Notes: generated by a model from the sequence alone, not told the origin. A DNA stretch of 64,000 bases from Salegentibacter salegens (GCF_900142975.1 NZ_LT670848.1:3038001-3102000); one strand, 5' to 3'. Shown: positions 7,962 to 16,677, counted from the stretch's first letter. A program made the numbers and translations.

Positions 7962-8438
7962 ATGAAAAAAGATCATAGCTATTTTCTGAAAAGAGCCATT
8001 CAATTGGCCGAAGAAGGTATGGATAAAGGTAATGGCGGCCCGTTTGGGGCAGTAATTGTAAAGGATGGCGAAATTATAGCTGAAGCGAATAATAAAGTAA
8101 CGGCCAGTAACGACCCAACAGCGCACGCCGAGGTTGTGGCCATTAGAAAGGCTTGTGAGAAATTACAGGATTTTCAACTGGAAAATTGTATTTTATATAC
8201 CTCCTGTGAGCCTTGCCCAATGTGTTTGGGGGCAATTTATTGGGCGCGTCCCGAGAAGGTGTTTTATGCGCTTAACCGGGAAGACGCTGCCAAAATAGGT
8301 TTTGACGACCAGTTTATTTATGATGAAATTGCCTTGAAAATGGACAATCGTAAGATCCCTTTTGAAAATTTAATGCGGGAAGAGGGACTTCCGGTTTTTC
8401 AAAAATGGGAAGCTAAGGGAGATCGCGTAGATTACTAA
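7962..8438 (+). CDS. guanine deaminase-like nucleoside deaminase
   Basis: A 158-residue member of the cytidine deaminase fold. Zinc ligands His55 (in THAE-like AHAEV, with catalytic Glu57), Cys85 and Cys88 (CEPCPMC) are intact. The length and the C-terminal tail ending KIPFENLMREEGL...GDRVDY fit the GuaD branch, in which the tail of the partner subunit covers the active site, rather than TadA. It would convert guanine to xanthine and ammonia in the cytosol. It lies 21 bases behind the prenyltransferase gene, so is probably in the same transcript although the pathway is unrelated. Confidence 0.82.
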   Translation: MKKDHSYFLKRAIQLAEEGMDKGNGGPFGAVIVKDGEIIAEANNKVTASNDPTAHAEVVAIRKACEKLQDFQLENCILYTSCEPCPMCLGAIYWARPEKVFYALNREDAAKIGFDDQFIYDEIALKMDNRKIPFENLMREEGLPVFQKWEAKGDRVDY

Positions 8439-8510
8439 TCTACTGGTTTTTAATAGAAATTGGTGGTGAAATCTTTGGGCGAAATAGAATGCCACTATAA
8501 ATCAATAGAG

Positions 8511-8518
8511 TACCTTTG
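8511..8518 (+). promoter_or_regulatory. -7 promoter element TACCTTTG before the pseudouridine synthase
   Basis: An exact TAnnTTTG match lies 15 bases upstream of the ATG at 8534. It shows that the in-frame TTG at 8516 is unlikely to be the start. No clear -33 TTTG is found at 19-21 bases. It gives the pseudouridine synthase a possible private promoter after the isoprenoid operon. Confidence 0.45.
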
Positions 8519-8533
8519 CAAAAAATTAGCGAT

Positions 8534-9376
8534 ATGAGTAGAAACGATAAATCTAAAGGTGGAAAAGTTAGCGGAAGACAGGGTGGTGGAAACACCAAAA
8601 AGTCTTCAGCCCGCGGCAATGCGCCTATAAAACAGCAGCAGTCGGCTCCTAAAACTCCTTCCAAAACCGATGGAATTCGTTTAAATAAATATATTGCCAA
8701 CGCCGGAATTTGTTCTCGTCGTGATGCCGATATTTTTATTTCTGCCGGAAACGTAACCGTGAATGGAAATGTGGTTACCGAAATGGGTTATAAAGTAGCC
8801 CCAACCGATGAGGTTAAATTTGACGGAAGAAGAGTAAACCCCGATAAGCCAGAATATTTTGTCTTGAATAAACCAAAAGGTATTTATGTAACCGGGAGTA
8901 TAGAAAAAGGAGGTAAAACCGTAATGGATATTATGGCTAAAGCCACAAAGGCGAAACTTGATCCCGTGGGAAAATTAGATACCCAGGCAATGGGGCTTCT
9001 AGTTTTTACCAATGATGGTACTTTGGCTAAAAGGCTGGGTAAACCAAGAAACGGAATTAGGCAAATTTACCAGGTAAACCTTACCAAACCACTTTCTGTA
9101 GAACATTTAGAGAAAATTAGAAACGGTGTGATCCTGGAAGACGGGAAAGTGAACATTCAGGATATTAGTTACATTGCCGAGAGGCCTAAGAACGAAGTTG
9201 GGATAGAAACCAACAGCACAAAAAATCATATTATACAAAGACTTTTTAAAAGTCAGGGATATGAAGTTGAAAAACTGGATCGTGTAGTTTTTGGCGGACT
9301 AACGAAAAAAGACCTTCCGCGTGGCCGTTTTAGAAGGCTTACAGATCAGGAAGTTATTAATTTAGGAATGCTTTAA
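8534..9376 (+). CDS. rRNA pseudouridine synthase, RluB/RsuA family
   Basis: A 280-residue protein. The first ~45 residues are a basic, Gly/Ser/Gln-rich tail. An S4 RNA-binding domain follows (RLNKYIANAGICSRRDAD to about residue 105), then the pseudouridine synthase domain. The catalytic Asp sits in VGKLDTQAMGLLVFTNDG, where the usual form is GRLD. The enzyme isomerises a uridine in 23S or 16S rRNA; RluB-type (23S) is more likely than RsuA in this phylum, but the site cannot be deduced. A strong terminator follows. Confidence 0.88.
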   Translation: MSRNDKSKGGKVSGRQGGGNTKKSSARGNAPIKQQQSAPKTPSKTDGIRLNKYIANAGICSRRDADIFISAGNVTVNGNVVTEMGYKVAPTDEVKFDGRRVNPDKPEYFVLNKPKGIYVTGSIEKGGKTVMDIMAKATKAKLDPVGKLDTQAMGLLVFTNDGTLAKRLGKPRNGIRQIYQVNLTKPLSVEHLEKIRNGVILEDGKVNIQDISYIAERPKNEVGIETNSTKNHIIQRLFKSQGYEVEKLDRVVFGGLTKKDLPRGRFRRLTDQEVINLGML

Positions 9377-9413
9377 AAAAAGTGATTCCGTATTAAGTTT
9401 TTTAATATTTTTG

Positions 9414-9444
9414 AACCGGATTGAGATCTCTCTTTCCGGTTTTT
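9414..9444 (+). terminator. factor-independent terminator after the pseudouridine synthase gene
   Basis: Seven-base arms AACCGGA and TCCGGTT enclose a 14-base loop that itself contains the palindrome GAGATCTC, followed by a T run. It lies 37 bases after the stop codon. Confidence 0.75.
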
Positions 9445-9660
9445 AATTTTTGAATATTTAATGCATATAATTAATTGACAGGAACTTACAATCAATACGC
9501 ATTGGGGCGACACCCGTTGACGCAAATTCTTTGCTTTGAGCCTTTACAGAGTTTGAATTCAAACCTTTTAAAATTATTCTTAACATTAATTTACCAGTCA
9601 TTTCTTTTGGTGCGAAAAATTAATGCCTAAATTTTTACCTTTAATAAATAAACCAAAAAA
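9445..9660 (+). promoter_or_regulatory. leader region of the polyamine operon
   Basis: No gene of normal size lies here. Visible elements are a short hairpin GCAAA-ttc-TTTGC at 9522-9534, a perfect 14-base palindrome GTTTGAATTCAAAC at 9551-9564, and a 13-codon open frame (ATG at 9623) whose TGA stop at 9662-9664 overlaps the TTG start of the arginine decarboxylase. A weak promoter-like TACCTTTA lies at 9637-9644, inside that frame. Whether any of these regulate polyamine synthesis is inference. Confidence 0.35.
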
Positions 9661-11064
9661 TTGAATACTAAATACAGCGATTTAATAGACCAAACCTATT
9701 ATTTTCCTCAGGAAGAGTTTACTCTTGAAGGCACCGAATTAAAATTTCATGATATTGATCTCATGGAGCTTGTGAAACAATATGGAGCTCCGTTAAAATT
9801 CACCTATCTGCCTAAAATATCAGAAAATATTGGCCGCGCGAAAAAGTGGTTTGCAGATGCTATGGCGAAACACGATTATAAAGGGAGTTATAATTACTGC
9901 TATTGTACTAAGAGTTCGCATTTTCAGCACGTCTTAAACGAAGCTTTAAAAAACGATATCCATATTGAAACCTCTTCGGCTTTCGATATTAATATTGTGG
10001 AGCAACTTAAGAAATCTGGGAAAATTACCAACGATACTTACGTGTTATGTAACGGTTTTAAACGTGATCAATACATAGAAAATATTTCACGTTTGTTAAA
10101 TAGCGGACACAGAAATTGTATCCCGATTATTGATAATTATGAAGAAATAGACCTTCTATCTGAAAAGATTGATGGTAAATTTCCTATCGGAATCAGGATT
10201 GCTTCAGAAGAAGAACCAAAATTTGAATTCTATACTTCAAGGTTGGGAATAGGTTACAAGAATATTGTGCCTTTTTATAATAAACAGATAAAGGAAAACG
10301 ACCAGGTTTCTCTAAAAATGCTCCATTTCTTTATTAATACTGGTATTCGAGATACAGCCTATTATTGGAATGAATTGCAGAAATGTTTACGGGTTTATGT
10401 AAACCTAAAAAAGGTTTGCCCAGATTTGGATAGTTTGAATATTGGGGGAGGTTTTCCGGTTAAAAATTCCCTGCATTTTGAGTATGATTACGCCTATATG
10501 GTAGACGAGATCATTAATCAGATCAAATTATATTGCGAGGAAGCTGAAGTTGATGTTCCTAACATTTTCACCGAATTTGGAAGTTTTACCGTTGGAGAAA
10601 GTGGCGGTGCCATCTATGAGATTTTATATCAAAAGCAACAAAATGATCGCGAAAAGTGGAATATGATTAATTCTTCATTTATAACCACTTTGCCAGATAC
10701 CTGGGCCATAAGTAAGAAATTTGTGATGTTGCCGGTGAACCGTTGGAACGATGAATATGAACGTGTTCTGCTAGGGGGATTAACTTGCGATAGTGACGAT
10801 TATTATAACTCAGAGCAGAATGTAAACGCAATCTATCTTCCGAAGTATAAAAAGGATAAACCGCTTTATATCGGCTTTTTTAATACCGGGGCTTACCAGG
10901 AAACTATTGGAGGTCACGGGGGCTTGCACCACTGTTTAATTCCGCAGCCAAAACATCTGCTTATCGATAAGGATGAAGATGGGAATATTAAAACCAGTTT
11001 ATTTAGCCCGGAGCAAAATGCCGAGGATATGCTTAAAATCCTGGGTTATAATGGAAGCAATTAA
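9661..11064 (+). CDS. speA: arginine decarboxylase, PLP fold-type III
   Basis: A 467-residue alanine-racemase-fold decarboxylase that would turn arginine into agmatine. The PLP lysine is probably Lys84 in YCYCTKSS; the phosphate-binding glycine loop is seen in LNIGGGFPVKN, and the FTEFGSF segment supplies further active-site residues. The start is TTG at 9661: the product then begins MNTKYSDLIDQTYYFP, as bacteroidete homologues do, and no in-frame ATG precedes it. Agmatinase follows after 46 bases, which identifies agmatine as the product. Other basic-amino-acid decarboxylase activity is the main alternative. Confidence 0.85.
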   Translation: MNTKYSDLIDQTYYFPQEEFTLEGTELKFHDIDLMELVKQYGAPLKFTYLPKISENIGRAKKWFADAMAKHDYKGSYNYCYCTKSSHFQHVLNEALKNDIHIETSSAFDINIVEQLKKSGKITNDTYVLCNGFKRDQYIENISRLLNSGHRNCIPIIDNYEEIDLLSEKIDGKFPIGIRIASEEEPKFEFYTSRLGIGYKNIVPFYNKQIKENDQVSLKMLHFFINTGIRDTAYYWNELQKCLRVYVNLKKVCPDLDSLNIGGGFPVKNSLHFEYDYAYMVDEIINQIKLYCEEAEVDVPNIFTEFGSFTVGESGGAIYEILYQKQQNDREKWNMINSSFITTLPDTWAISKKFVMLPVNRWNDEYERVLLGGLTCDSDDYYNSEQNVNAIYLPKYKKDKPLYIGFFNTGAYQETIGGHGGLHHCLIPQPKHLLIDKDEDGNIKTSLFSPEQNAEDMLKILGYNGSN

Positions 11065-11110
11065 TTTTTTATAAATTTATATAACCAACAACAACCAATT
11101 TAGCATTACA

Positions 11111-11986
11111 ATGAGCAAAAAGAATTACGCCGGAATACCCGACAAATACTCGCGTATAGATGACGCGAAAGTGGTATTGATCCCGGTTCCTTACGATGGA
11201 ACAAGTAGCTGGCAAAAAGGGGCAGATAAAGGTCCTGAAGCTTTTCTGGAAGCTTCAGAGAATATGGAACTTTATGATATTGAGACAAAATCTGAAGTCT
11301 ATAGAAAAGGAATTTATCTTGCACCGGCGGTTACAGAAGATTCTTCGCCGGAAAAAATGGTAGATACCGTTTATAAAACCGTAAAGAATTATATCAAACA
11401 AGAGAAGTTTGTAACCATTTTTGGGGGAGAACATTCAGTTTCCATCGGGACTATTCGCGCATTTAATGAAAGTTTTGAAGATCTTACCGTAGTGCAAATT
11501 GATGCCCATGCCGATCTTAGACCAGAGTATGAAGGTTCTGCTTGCAATCACGCCTGCGCATTACATGAGGCTAGTAAGAATAGCAACTTGGTACAGGTAG
11601 GTATTCGTTCTATGGATGTTTCTGAGGTAGATCATATGGATGAAAATCAGGTGTATTTTGCGCATAATCTTTATGAAGACTGGCAGGATGATGCCATTGG
11701 CCAAATGACGCCAAATGTTTTTATTACTATAGATTTAGACGCTTTTGATCCTTCCATAATGCCATCTACAGGAACTCCAGAGCCTGGAGGACTTTTCTGG
11801 TACGAGACCCTGGAATTCCTTAAAATGATGTTTAAAAAGAAAAATGTTGTAGGTTTTGACATTGTAGAGCTTTGCCCAAATGAAAACGAGAAATCATCAG
11901 ATTTTCTCGCGGCCAAGCTTTATTATAAAATGTTGAGCTACAAATTCAAATACCAAAATTATAACGAAGAAGACGAAGATGAGTAA
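11111..11986 (+). CDS. speB: agmatinase
   Basis: A 291-residue ureohydrolase with all binuclear manganese motifs: FGGEHSV, QIDAHADLR and TIDLDAFDPSIMPSTGTPEPGG. It would hydrolyse agmatine to putrescine and urea in the cytosol. The acidic C-terminal tail (EEDEDE) overlaps by 8 bases the start of the deoxyhypusine synthase homologue, implying translational coupling. Agmatinase is preferred over arginase because of the upstream arginine decarboxylase. Confidence 0.92.
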   Translation: MSKKNYAGIPDKYSRIDDAKVVLIPVPYDGTSSWQKGADKGPEAFLEASENMELYDIETKSEVYRKGIYLAPAVTEDSSPEKMVDTVYKTVKNYIKQEKFVTIFGGEHSVSIGTIRAFNESFEDLTVVQIDAHADLRPEYEGSACNHACALHEASKNSNLVQVGIRSMDVSEVDHMDENQVYFAHNLYEDWQDDAIGQMTPNVFITIDLDAFDPSIMPSTGTPEPGGLFWYETLEFLKMMFKKKNVVGFDIVELCPNENEKSSDFLAAKLYYKMLSYKFKYQNYNEEDEDE

Positions 11987-12950
11987 AGGAGCGATTTCCC
12001 AATTTATAGAAAAATATTATTTACATTTTAATTCCGCAGCGCTTGTAGATGCTGCAAAAGATTACGAAAAACAGCTGGAAGGCGGTTCAAAAATGCTGGT
12101 TTCACTTGCCGGTGCAATGAGTACGGCAGAGATAGGTAAGATCTTTGCCGAAATGATTCGCAATGACAAATTGCATATTATTTCCTGTACCGGGGCTAAC
12201 CTGGAGGAGGATGTAATGAACCTGGTTGCGCATTCGCATTATAAAAGAGTTCCAAACTATCGTGATCTAACCCCTCAGGATGAATGGGATCTTTTAGAAA
12301 AGGGTTTAAACCGGGTAACTGATACCTGTATTCCAGAGGAAGAAGCTTTTAGAAGAATTCAGGAACATATTGTAAAAATATGGAAAGATGCTGAAGCCAA
12401 CGGCGAAAGGTATTTTCCGCACGAATTTCTTTATAAATTATTACTTTCCGGGGTTTTGGAAGAGCATTATGAAATTGATCTAAAAGATTCCTGGATGTAT
12501 GCCGCAGCTGAAAAGAATTTACCAATGGTTGTTCCCGGTTGGGAAGATAGTACGCTTGGGAATATTTTTGCCAGCTATGTGCTTAAAGGCGAACTCAAAG
12601 CAAGCACCATGAAATCTGGAATTGAATATATGACCTTTCTAGCCGATTGGTACACAAACAATTCTAAAGAAGGCATTGGGTTCTTTCAAATTGGTGGCGG
12701 TATTGCCGGAGATTTCCCAATATGTGTTGTGCCAATGCTGTACCAGGATATGGAAAGAACCGATACACCTTTTTGGAGCTATTTCTGCCAGATTTCAGAT
12801 TCTACCACCAGTTACGGGTCTTATTCTGGAGCTGTTCCTAACGAGAAAATTACCTGGGGAAAACTTGATATAAACACTCCAAAACATATTATAGAAAGCG
12901 ACGCAACCATTGTGGCACCATTGATTTTTGCTTACTTGCTGGATATGTAA
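11979..12950 (+). CDS. deoxyhypusine synthase homologue (bacterial type)
   Basis: A 323-residue protein of the deoxyhypusine synthase family. It contains LAGAMSTAEIGK, SCTGANLEED and the C-terminal SGAVPNEKITWGK; the last Lys, about residue 295, aligns with the active-site lysine that carries the aminobutyl group in the eukaryotic enzyme. Bacteria lack eIF5A, so the protein cannot have the eukaryotic role; bacterial homologues are linked with homospermidine formation from putrescine or spermidine. Its place directly behind arginine decarboxylase and agmatinase, overlapping speB by 8 bases, supports polyamine transfer. The exact product is not established here. Confidence 0.85.
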   Translation: MSKGAISQFIEKYYLHFNSAALVDAAKDYEKQLEGGSKMLVSLAGAMSTAEIGKIFAEMIRNDKLHIISCTGANLEEDVMNLVAHSHYKRVPNYRDLTPQDEWDLLEKGLNRVTDTCIPEEEAFRRIQEHIVKIWKDAEANGERYFPHEFLYKLLLSGVLEEHYEIDLKDSWMYAAAEKNLPMVVPGWEDSTLGNIFASYVLKGELKASTMKSGIEYMTFLADWYTNNSKEGIGFFQIGGGIAGDFPICVVPMLYQDMERTDTPFWSYFCQISDSTTSYGSYSGAVPNEKITWGKLDINTPKHIIESDATIVAPLIFAYLLDM

Positions 12951-12973
12951 TTAACAAATAATTATTAGAGATT

Positions 12974-13020
12974 AAAGCTGTTCACTACTACAATTACTGT
13001 ATTATTGAACAGCTTTTTTT
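12974..13020 (+). terminator. terminator of the polyamine operon
   Basis: Eleven-base arms AAAGCTGTTCA and TGAACAGCTTT enclose a 21-base loop and run into seven T residues, starting 24 bases after the stop of the deoxyhypusine synthase homologue. Confidence 0.85.
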
Positions 13021-13047
13021 GTGCAATTTTTTAAGTTAAGATGAAAT

Positions 13048-13674
13048 ATGAGTGGTAGTTGGATTGTGTATGCCATTGGTTTTTTGGCCCAGCTTTTATT
13101 TTCTGCAAGATTAATAATGCAGTGGATAAAGTCAGAAGAAACTAAAAAAATTCAAATTCCAACGCTATTCTGGAAGCTTAGTCTGCAAGGCGCCGTATTA
13201 CTTTTTATTTATGGATATCTACGGGACGATATGGCCATTATGCTCGGTCAATTCCTGGTGTATGGCGGTTATTTTAGAAACCTCCAGTTACAGGGAGAGT
13301 GGGGAAAATCTGGGATCATGTTTAAGATTTATGTAATTGGATTACCAATTCTAATCGCATTATATATCATCTTTCTTGGGCAGTTAAATTGGGAAGACCT
13401 CATTAAGGGTGATAATATTTCTACCTGGCTTATAATTCTGGGAATTGTTGGTCAACTTATTTACACCACCCGTTTTATCTATCAATGGATTCACGCCGAA
13501 AGAAATAACGAGTCAGATTTACCTCTTAAATTCTGGATTATTAGTCTCGTGGGATCAATTCTTATTTTTACTTATGGTATATTCAGGGACGACCCGGTTT
13601 TAATCGCGGCCCACTTCTTTGGGGGCATCGTTTATATCAGGAATTTATTTATAATAAGGAAATCGGCTGAGTAG
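13048..13674 (+). CDS. tandem LAB_N domain membrane protein
   Basis: A 208-residue membrane protein made of two copies of the lipid-A-disaccharide synthase N-terminal (LAB_N) domain. The repeats align: FLAQLLFSARLIMQWI with VGQLIYTTRFIYQWIH, and FIYGYLRDDMAIMLGQF with FTYGIFRDDPVLIAAHF. The glycosyltransferase part of LpxB is absent. Stand-alone LAB_N proteins are often found near lipid-linked glycosyltransferases, and this gene converges on such a cluster, overlapping the GT-C gene by 30 bases. It may handle a lipid or lipid-linked sugar; no activity can be claimed. Confidence 0.85.
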   Translation: MSGSWIVYAIGFLAQLLFSARLIMQWIKSEETKKIQIPTLFWKLSLQGAVLLFIYGYLRDDMAIMLGQFLVYGGYFRNLQLQGEWGKSGIMFKIYVIGLPILIALYIIFLGQLNWEDLIKGDNISTWLIILGIVGQLIYTTRFIYQWIHAERNNESDLPLKFWIISLVGSILIFTYGIFRDDPVLIAAHFFGGIVYIRNLFIIRKSAE

Positions 13675-15054
13675 CCTTGGTCTAAAAATCTCTAAAAGGA
13701 AGATTCCGATTACAAGAATATATTCAATAGCAATGAGCCAGAAATTTTCTTTAAATTCAGCATTAGAATATGCTGAATAGCTTAAAATCACTAAAAACGA
13801 CCAAATAAGTGCAAACCTGAAATTAGTGAAGACCGAAAGCAAAAGTGGGGTGGCAACATACCAGGGATGCACCGTAGTGGCAAGTAAAAAGTAAGCTGAA
13901 ACTCCCAAAAGCATCGTAGAGAGCAGTCTTTCGGTAGTATTATTTTTTCTGAAAAAAGCGAGTGCGGCAAGAATTATCATCACGATAAGTGGTAAGATCT
14001 TCCCTGCAGTTTCAATAATGTTGTAGCCTTTCAGCTGAAATCCAATCCATCTAATTACATAATAAATACTCGCATTAAACTCGAATTTCTGAAACCAAAG
14101 CACGATGCTTGCTGAAAAATTTGTAATAAATTCTGAAGAGATAAAAGGAAGAAAACTAATTAAAATTGTAAATCCAGCAATTAAATAATAGGTAAATAAT
14201 TGCTGAAAATTCAATTCCTGAACCTGCTTGATTTTATTTTTGATTAATGCATTATCAGGCAGGTTTTTGAAGCTTCTTTTCTTTAAAAAATACTTCCATA
14301 AAAGCGGTAAGAACAAAAGTGGCAATAATTTTACTGAAACTGAAATCCCCAGTAGCACCGCGCTCCTAATCCACTTTTTTTGATGTAATAAATAAACCGA
14401 CCAAACTAAAAAAAATAGCATAACGCCTTCAAAATGCAGGTTCCCGGTAAGTTCTATTATAATAAAAGGATTCAGGATAAACCAGAAGATCTGGTGCACA
14501 GGTAGGTCTAATTTTAGTAATAATTTTCGGCCAAAATATAGAATTCCTAAATCGGCTAAAATGATTAAAAGTCGCATGACTACGAGAGAACCCAAAATAC
14601 TTTTTCCGCCTAAGAGCGCAGAAATGGCAAACAGCAATTGATTAACCGGCGGATAACTGGTATAATTTCCGGCGCTTAAACTTCCCATTCCCTGTATTAA
14701 CTCTTGGGATATCGGTTGGAGCGAAGTGGGGAGCTCTTTAGGAACCGATAAATATGGGTTTAATCCTTCTAAAATTAATGTGCCATCCCAGATAAAGCGG
14801 TAAAAATCCTGGGAAAGGTTTGGAGTAGCTATGATAAATATCAGGCGAAATAAAATCGCGATTCCAGCCAAAAACCAGAAGTTAGTTTTCTCTAATTGAA
14901 TAATTTTAAAACTGATAAAAAACAAGCCGGTATAAAGGCTTATTAATTTTATAAAATCACTTCGGTCCAAATCGTAAGCAAAAGACCAATAGAAAGCAAT
15001 TCCCGCTAAAAGCAGGAGGATGGAGAATTTGTGATTTTTAAGGAAATCTGACAC
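13645..15054 (-). CDS. GT-C fold, mannosyltransferase-like membrane glycosyltransferase
   Basis: A 469-residue polytopic membrane protein with about 11-12 helices. An acidic loop after the early helices (NLSQDFYRFIWDGTLILEGLNPY) and YPPVNQLLFA are typical of GT-C/DUF2029-type enzymes that use polyprenyl-phosphate sugars and act on the outer face of the inner membrane. It is the last gene of the minus-strand cluster, 156 bases behind the processive GT2, with two palindromic repeats between them. A polyprenyl-phosphate synthase-like GT2 two genes upstream could supply the donor. Sugar and acceptor are unknown. Confidence 0.75.
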   Translation of the reverse strand: MSDFLKNHKFSILLLLAGIAFYWSFAYDLDRSDFIKLISLYTGLFFISFKIIQLEKTNFWFLAGIAILFRLIFIIATPNLSQDFYRFIWDGTLILEGLNPYLSVPKELPTSLQPISQELIQGMGSLSAGNYTSYPPVNQLLFAISALLGGKSILGSLVVMRLLIILADLGILYFGRKLLLKLDLPVHQIFWFILNPFIIIELTGNLHFEGVMLFFLVWSVYLLHQKKWIRSAVLLGISVSVKLLPLLFLPLLWKYFLKKRSFKNLPDNALIKNKIKQVQELNFQQLFTYYLIAGFTILISFLPFISSEFITNFSASIVLWFQKFEFNASIYYVIRWIGFQLKGYNIIETAGKILPLIVMIILAALAFFRKNNTTERLLSTMLLGVSAYFLLATTVHPWYVATPLLLSVFTNFRFALIWSFLVILSYSAYSNAEFKENFWLIAIEYILVIGIFLLEIFRPRLLSRFPYYK

Positions 15055-15066
15055 AATTTTTTGTTG

Positions 15067-15098
15067 AGACCTTACAGGTTTTAAAACCTGTGAGGTCT
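15067..15098. repeat. 32-base palindromic repeat
   Basis: A near-perfect palindrome of the form AGACCTTACAGGTTTT followed by its complement, with one T/G mismatch pair. It begins 13 bases before the start codon of the GT-C gene (minus strand). Its form resembles short intergenic palindromes dispersed in flavobacterial genomes; no second copy was found in the window. Confidence 0.6.
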
Positions 15099-15116
15099 AT
15101 TTGTATTCATATATTT

Positions 15117-15192
15117 CGTCATCCTGAACTCGTTTCAGGATCTAACATGAACTGATCCACTTCTTAGACCCTGAAATAAATTCAGGGTGACG
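15117..15192. repeat. 76-base intergenic palindromic repeat, family A
   Basis: The ends CGTCATCCTGAA and TTCAGGGTGACG are inverted repeats with one mismatch, and inner stems pair GAACTCGTTTCAGGATCT with a CTGAAATAAATTC arm. A related, longer copy is at 32618-32721. Such REP-like elements are common between genes in Flavobacteriaceae. It lies just after the processive GT2 gene. Confidence 0.7.
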
Positions 15193-15210
15193 ACGGTAAC
15201 AAGCCTGAAT

Positions 15211-16677
15211 TTAAATCCTCACCGATTTAAAAACCACAAATCCAAATCCAATAAACAGCATCAGATGAAAAAAAGCAAGGCTAAAATCGTTCAGTAAAAA
15301 AGCGCTATAGAGTCCGAAGCCAAAATATAACCATAAGGCGAATTCTACGGCGATGCTCAAAGAGAATTTCTGCTGAATATAAATATTGTTTTTCCAGGAA
15401 TCTTTTAATGAATTTACATTGAACTTAGGCGTTCTTATAAAAGCTGATTTCTTTCCAAAATGCCCTTCCAGAACAGCTAAAGAATTATGAACCGAAAATC
15501 CCATCGCTACTGAAAAAAAAGTAAAAAACATACCGATAAAACTCAGGAAATTTTTAAAACTTTTTCCGTGAATTCTCGAATAGGCAGCATAATAACATAG
15601 AAAAAAAATCACCGTACTTACTAAAAAGAAAGCCACCAAATTAAAATACCAGCTAAACTGCGGATTGTTATTTTTAATAAACAACACAGGAATGCTCAAC
15701 ACCGCCAGAACCAGAATCACCAGAAACATACTGGAGTTTAATAAGTGAAAAAAAGCATGAAATTTAGTGCTGAAAGGAACCGATTTATCTTTAACGAGTT
15801 TGTTGAAATTCTTTTTAAAATTTTCGGCTGCACCTTTATTCCATCGAAATTGTTGGGAGCGCGCCGCGCTTATCGCAACCGGTAATTCTGCAGGGGTTTC
15901 CACATCTTCAAGGTATTTAAATTTCCATTTTTGGAGTTGTGCCCGGTAACTTAGGTCCAGGTCTTCGGTTAAGGTATCTCCGCTCCAGTTTCCTGCATCT
16001 AAAATGCATTCCTTTCTCCATATTCCGGCGGTACCGTTAAAGTTGATAAAATGTCTTCCAAAATTACGGCCGGTCTGTTCCAGTATAAAATGAAAGTCCA
16101 AAGCAAACGCCTGGATTTTTGTAAGCAGGGAATAATCGCGGTTTATATGCCCCCAGCGTGTTTGGACTACACCTATTTCAGGATTTTTAAAGTAGGGTAC
16201 GGTTTGTAATAACCAATCTTTTTTAGGTAGAAAATCAGAATCGAAAATCGCTATAAACTCACCTTTGGCAATTTTTAATCCTTCTTTTAAAGCGCCGGCT
16301 TTAAAACCACTGCGATCTTTCCTGGTAATATGTTTAATATCGAGCCCGTTTTTTTGAAGCTCTGCTACTATGGTTTCAATCTTTGTAATAGATTCATCGG
16401 TAGAATCATCCAAAACCTGGATCTCCAGCTTTTCCCTGGGGTAATCCATTTTTGCAATATTTTTCAGTAAACGCTCCACCACGTAAAGTTCATTATAAAG
16501 TGGAAGTTGAATGGTCACAAAGGGAATTTCAGCAGGATTTTCCAGATCAAATTTCTCCGAAGTTTCTACCTCTTTTTTAGCTTTCAGGTAATTCACTAAC
16601 AGTTGAAGCTGCGAAATACTATAGAAAAAAATAAGTAGCAGGGCAAGTGTGTATATGATGATAATGGCAAGGTCCAT
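15211..16677 (-). CDS. processive-type GT2 glycosyltransferase (cellulose/mannan synthase-like)
   Basis: A 488-residue membrane GT2 enzyme. An N-terminal helix leads to the catalytic domain with VLDDSTDES, FDSDFLPKKDW (DXD), LTEDLDLSYR (TED) and RSQQFRWNKG (QxxRW), the four conserved sites of processive beta-glycosyltransferases, then about five C-terminal helices. Relatives include bacterial CslA-like mannan or glucomannan synthases and cellulose synthase-like proteins. No PilZ domain or BcsB partner is present, so polymerisation is uncertain and a single-sugar transfer to lipid is possible. The start overlaps the stop of the upstream GT2 by one base. Confidence 0.8.
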   Translation of the reverse strand: MDLAIIIIYTLALLLIFFYSISQLQLLVNYLKAKKEVETSEKFDLENPAEIPFVTIQLPLYNELYVVERLLKNIAKMDYPREKLEIQVLDDSTDESITKIETIVAELQKNGLDIKHITRKDRSGFKAGALKEGLKIAKGEFIAIFDSDFLPKKDWLLQTVPYFKNPEIGVVQTRWGHINRDYSLLTKIQAFALDFHFILEQTGRNFGRHFINFNGTAGIWRKECILDAGNWSGDTLTEDLDLSYRAQLQKWKFKYLEDVETPAELPVAISAARSQQFRWNKGAAENFKKNFNKLVKDKSVPFSTKFHAFFHLLNSSMFLVILVLAVLSIPVLFIKNNNPQFSWYFNLVAFFLVSTVIFFLCYYAAYSRIHGKSFKNFLSFIGMFFTFFSVAMGFSVHNSLAVLEGHFGKKSAFIRTPKFNVNSLKDSWKNNIYIQQKFSLSIAVEFALWLYFGFGLYSAFLLNDFSLAFFHLMLFIGFGFVVFKSVRI

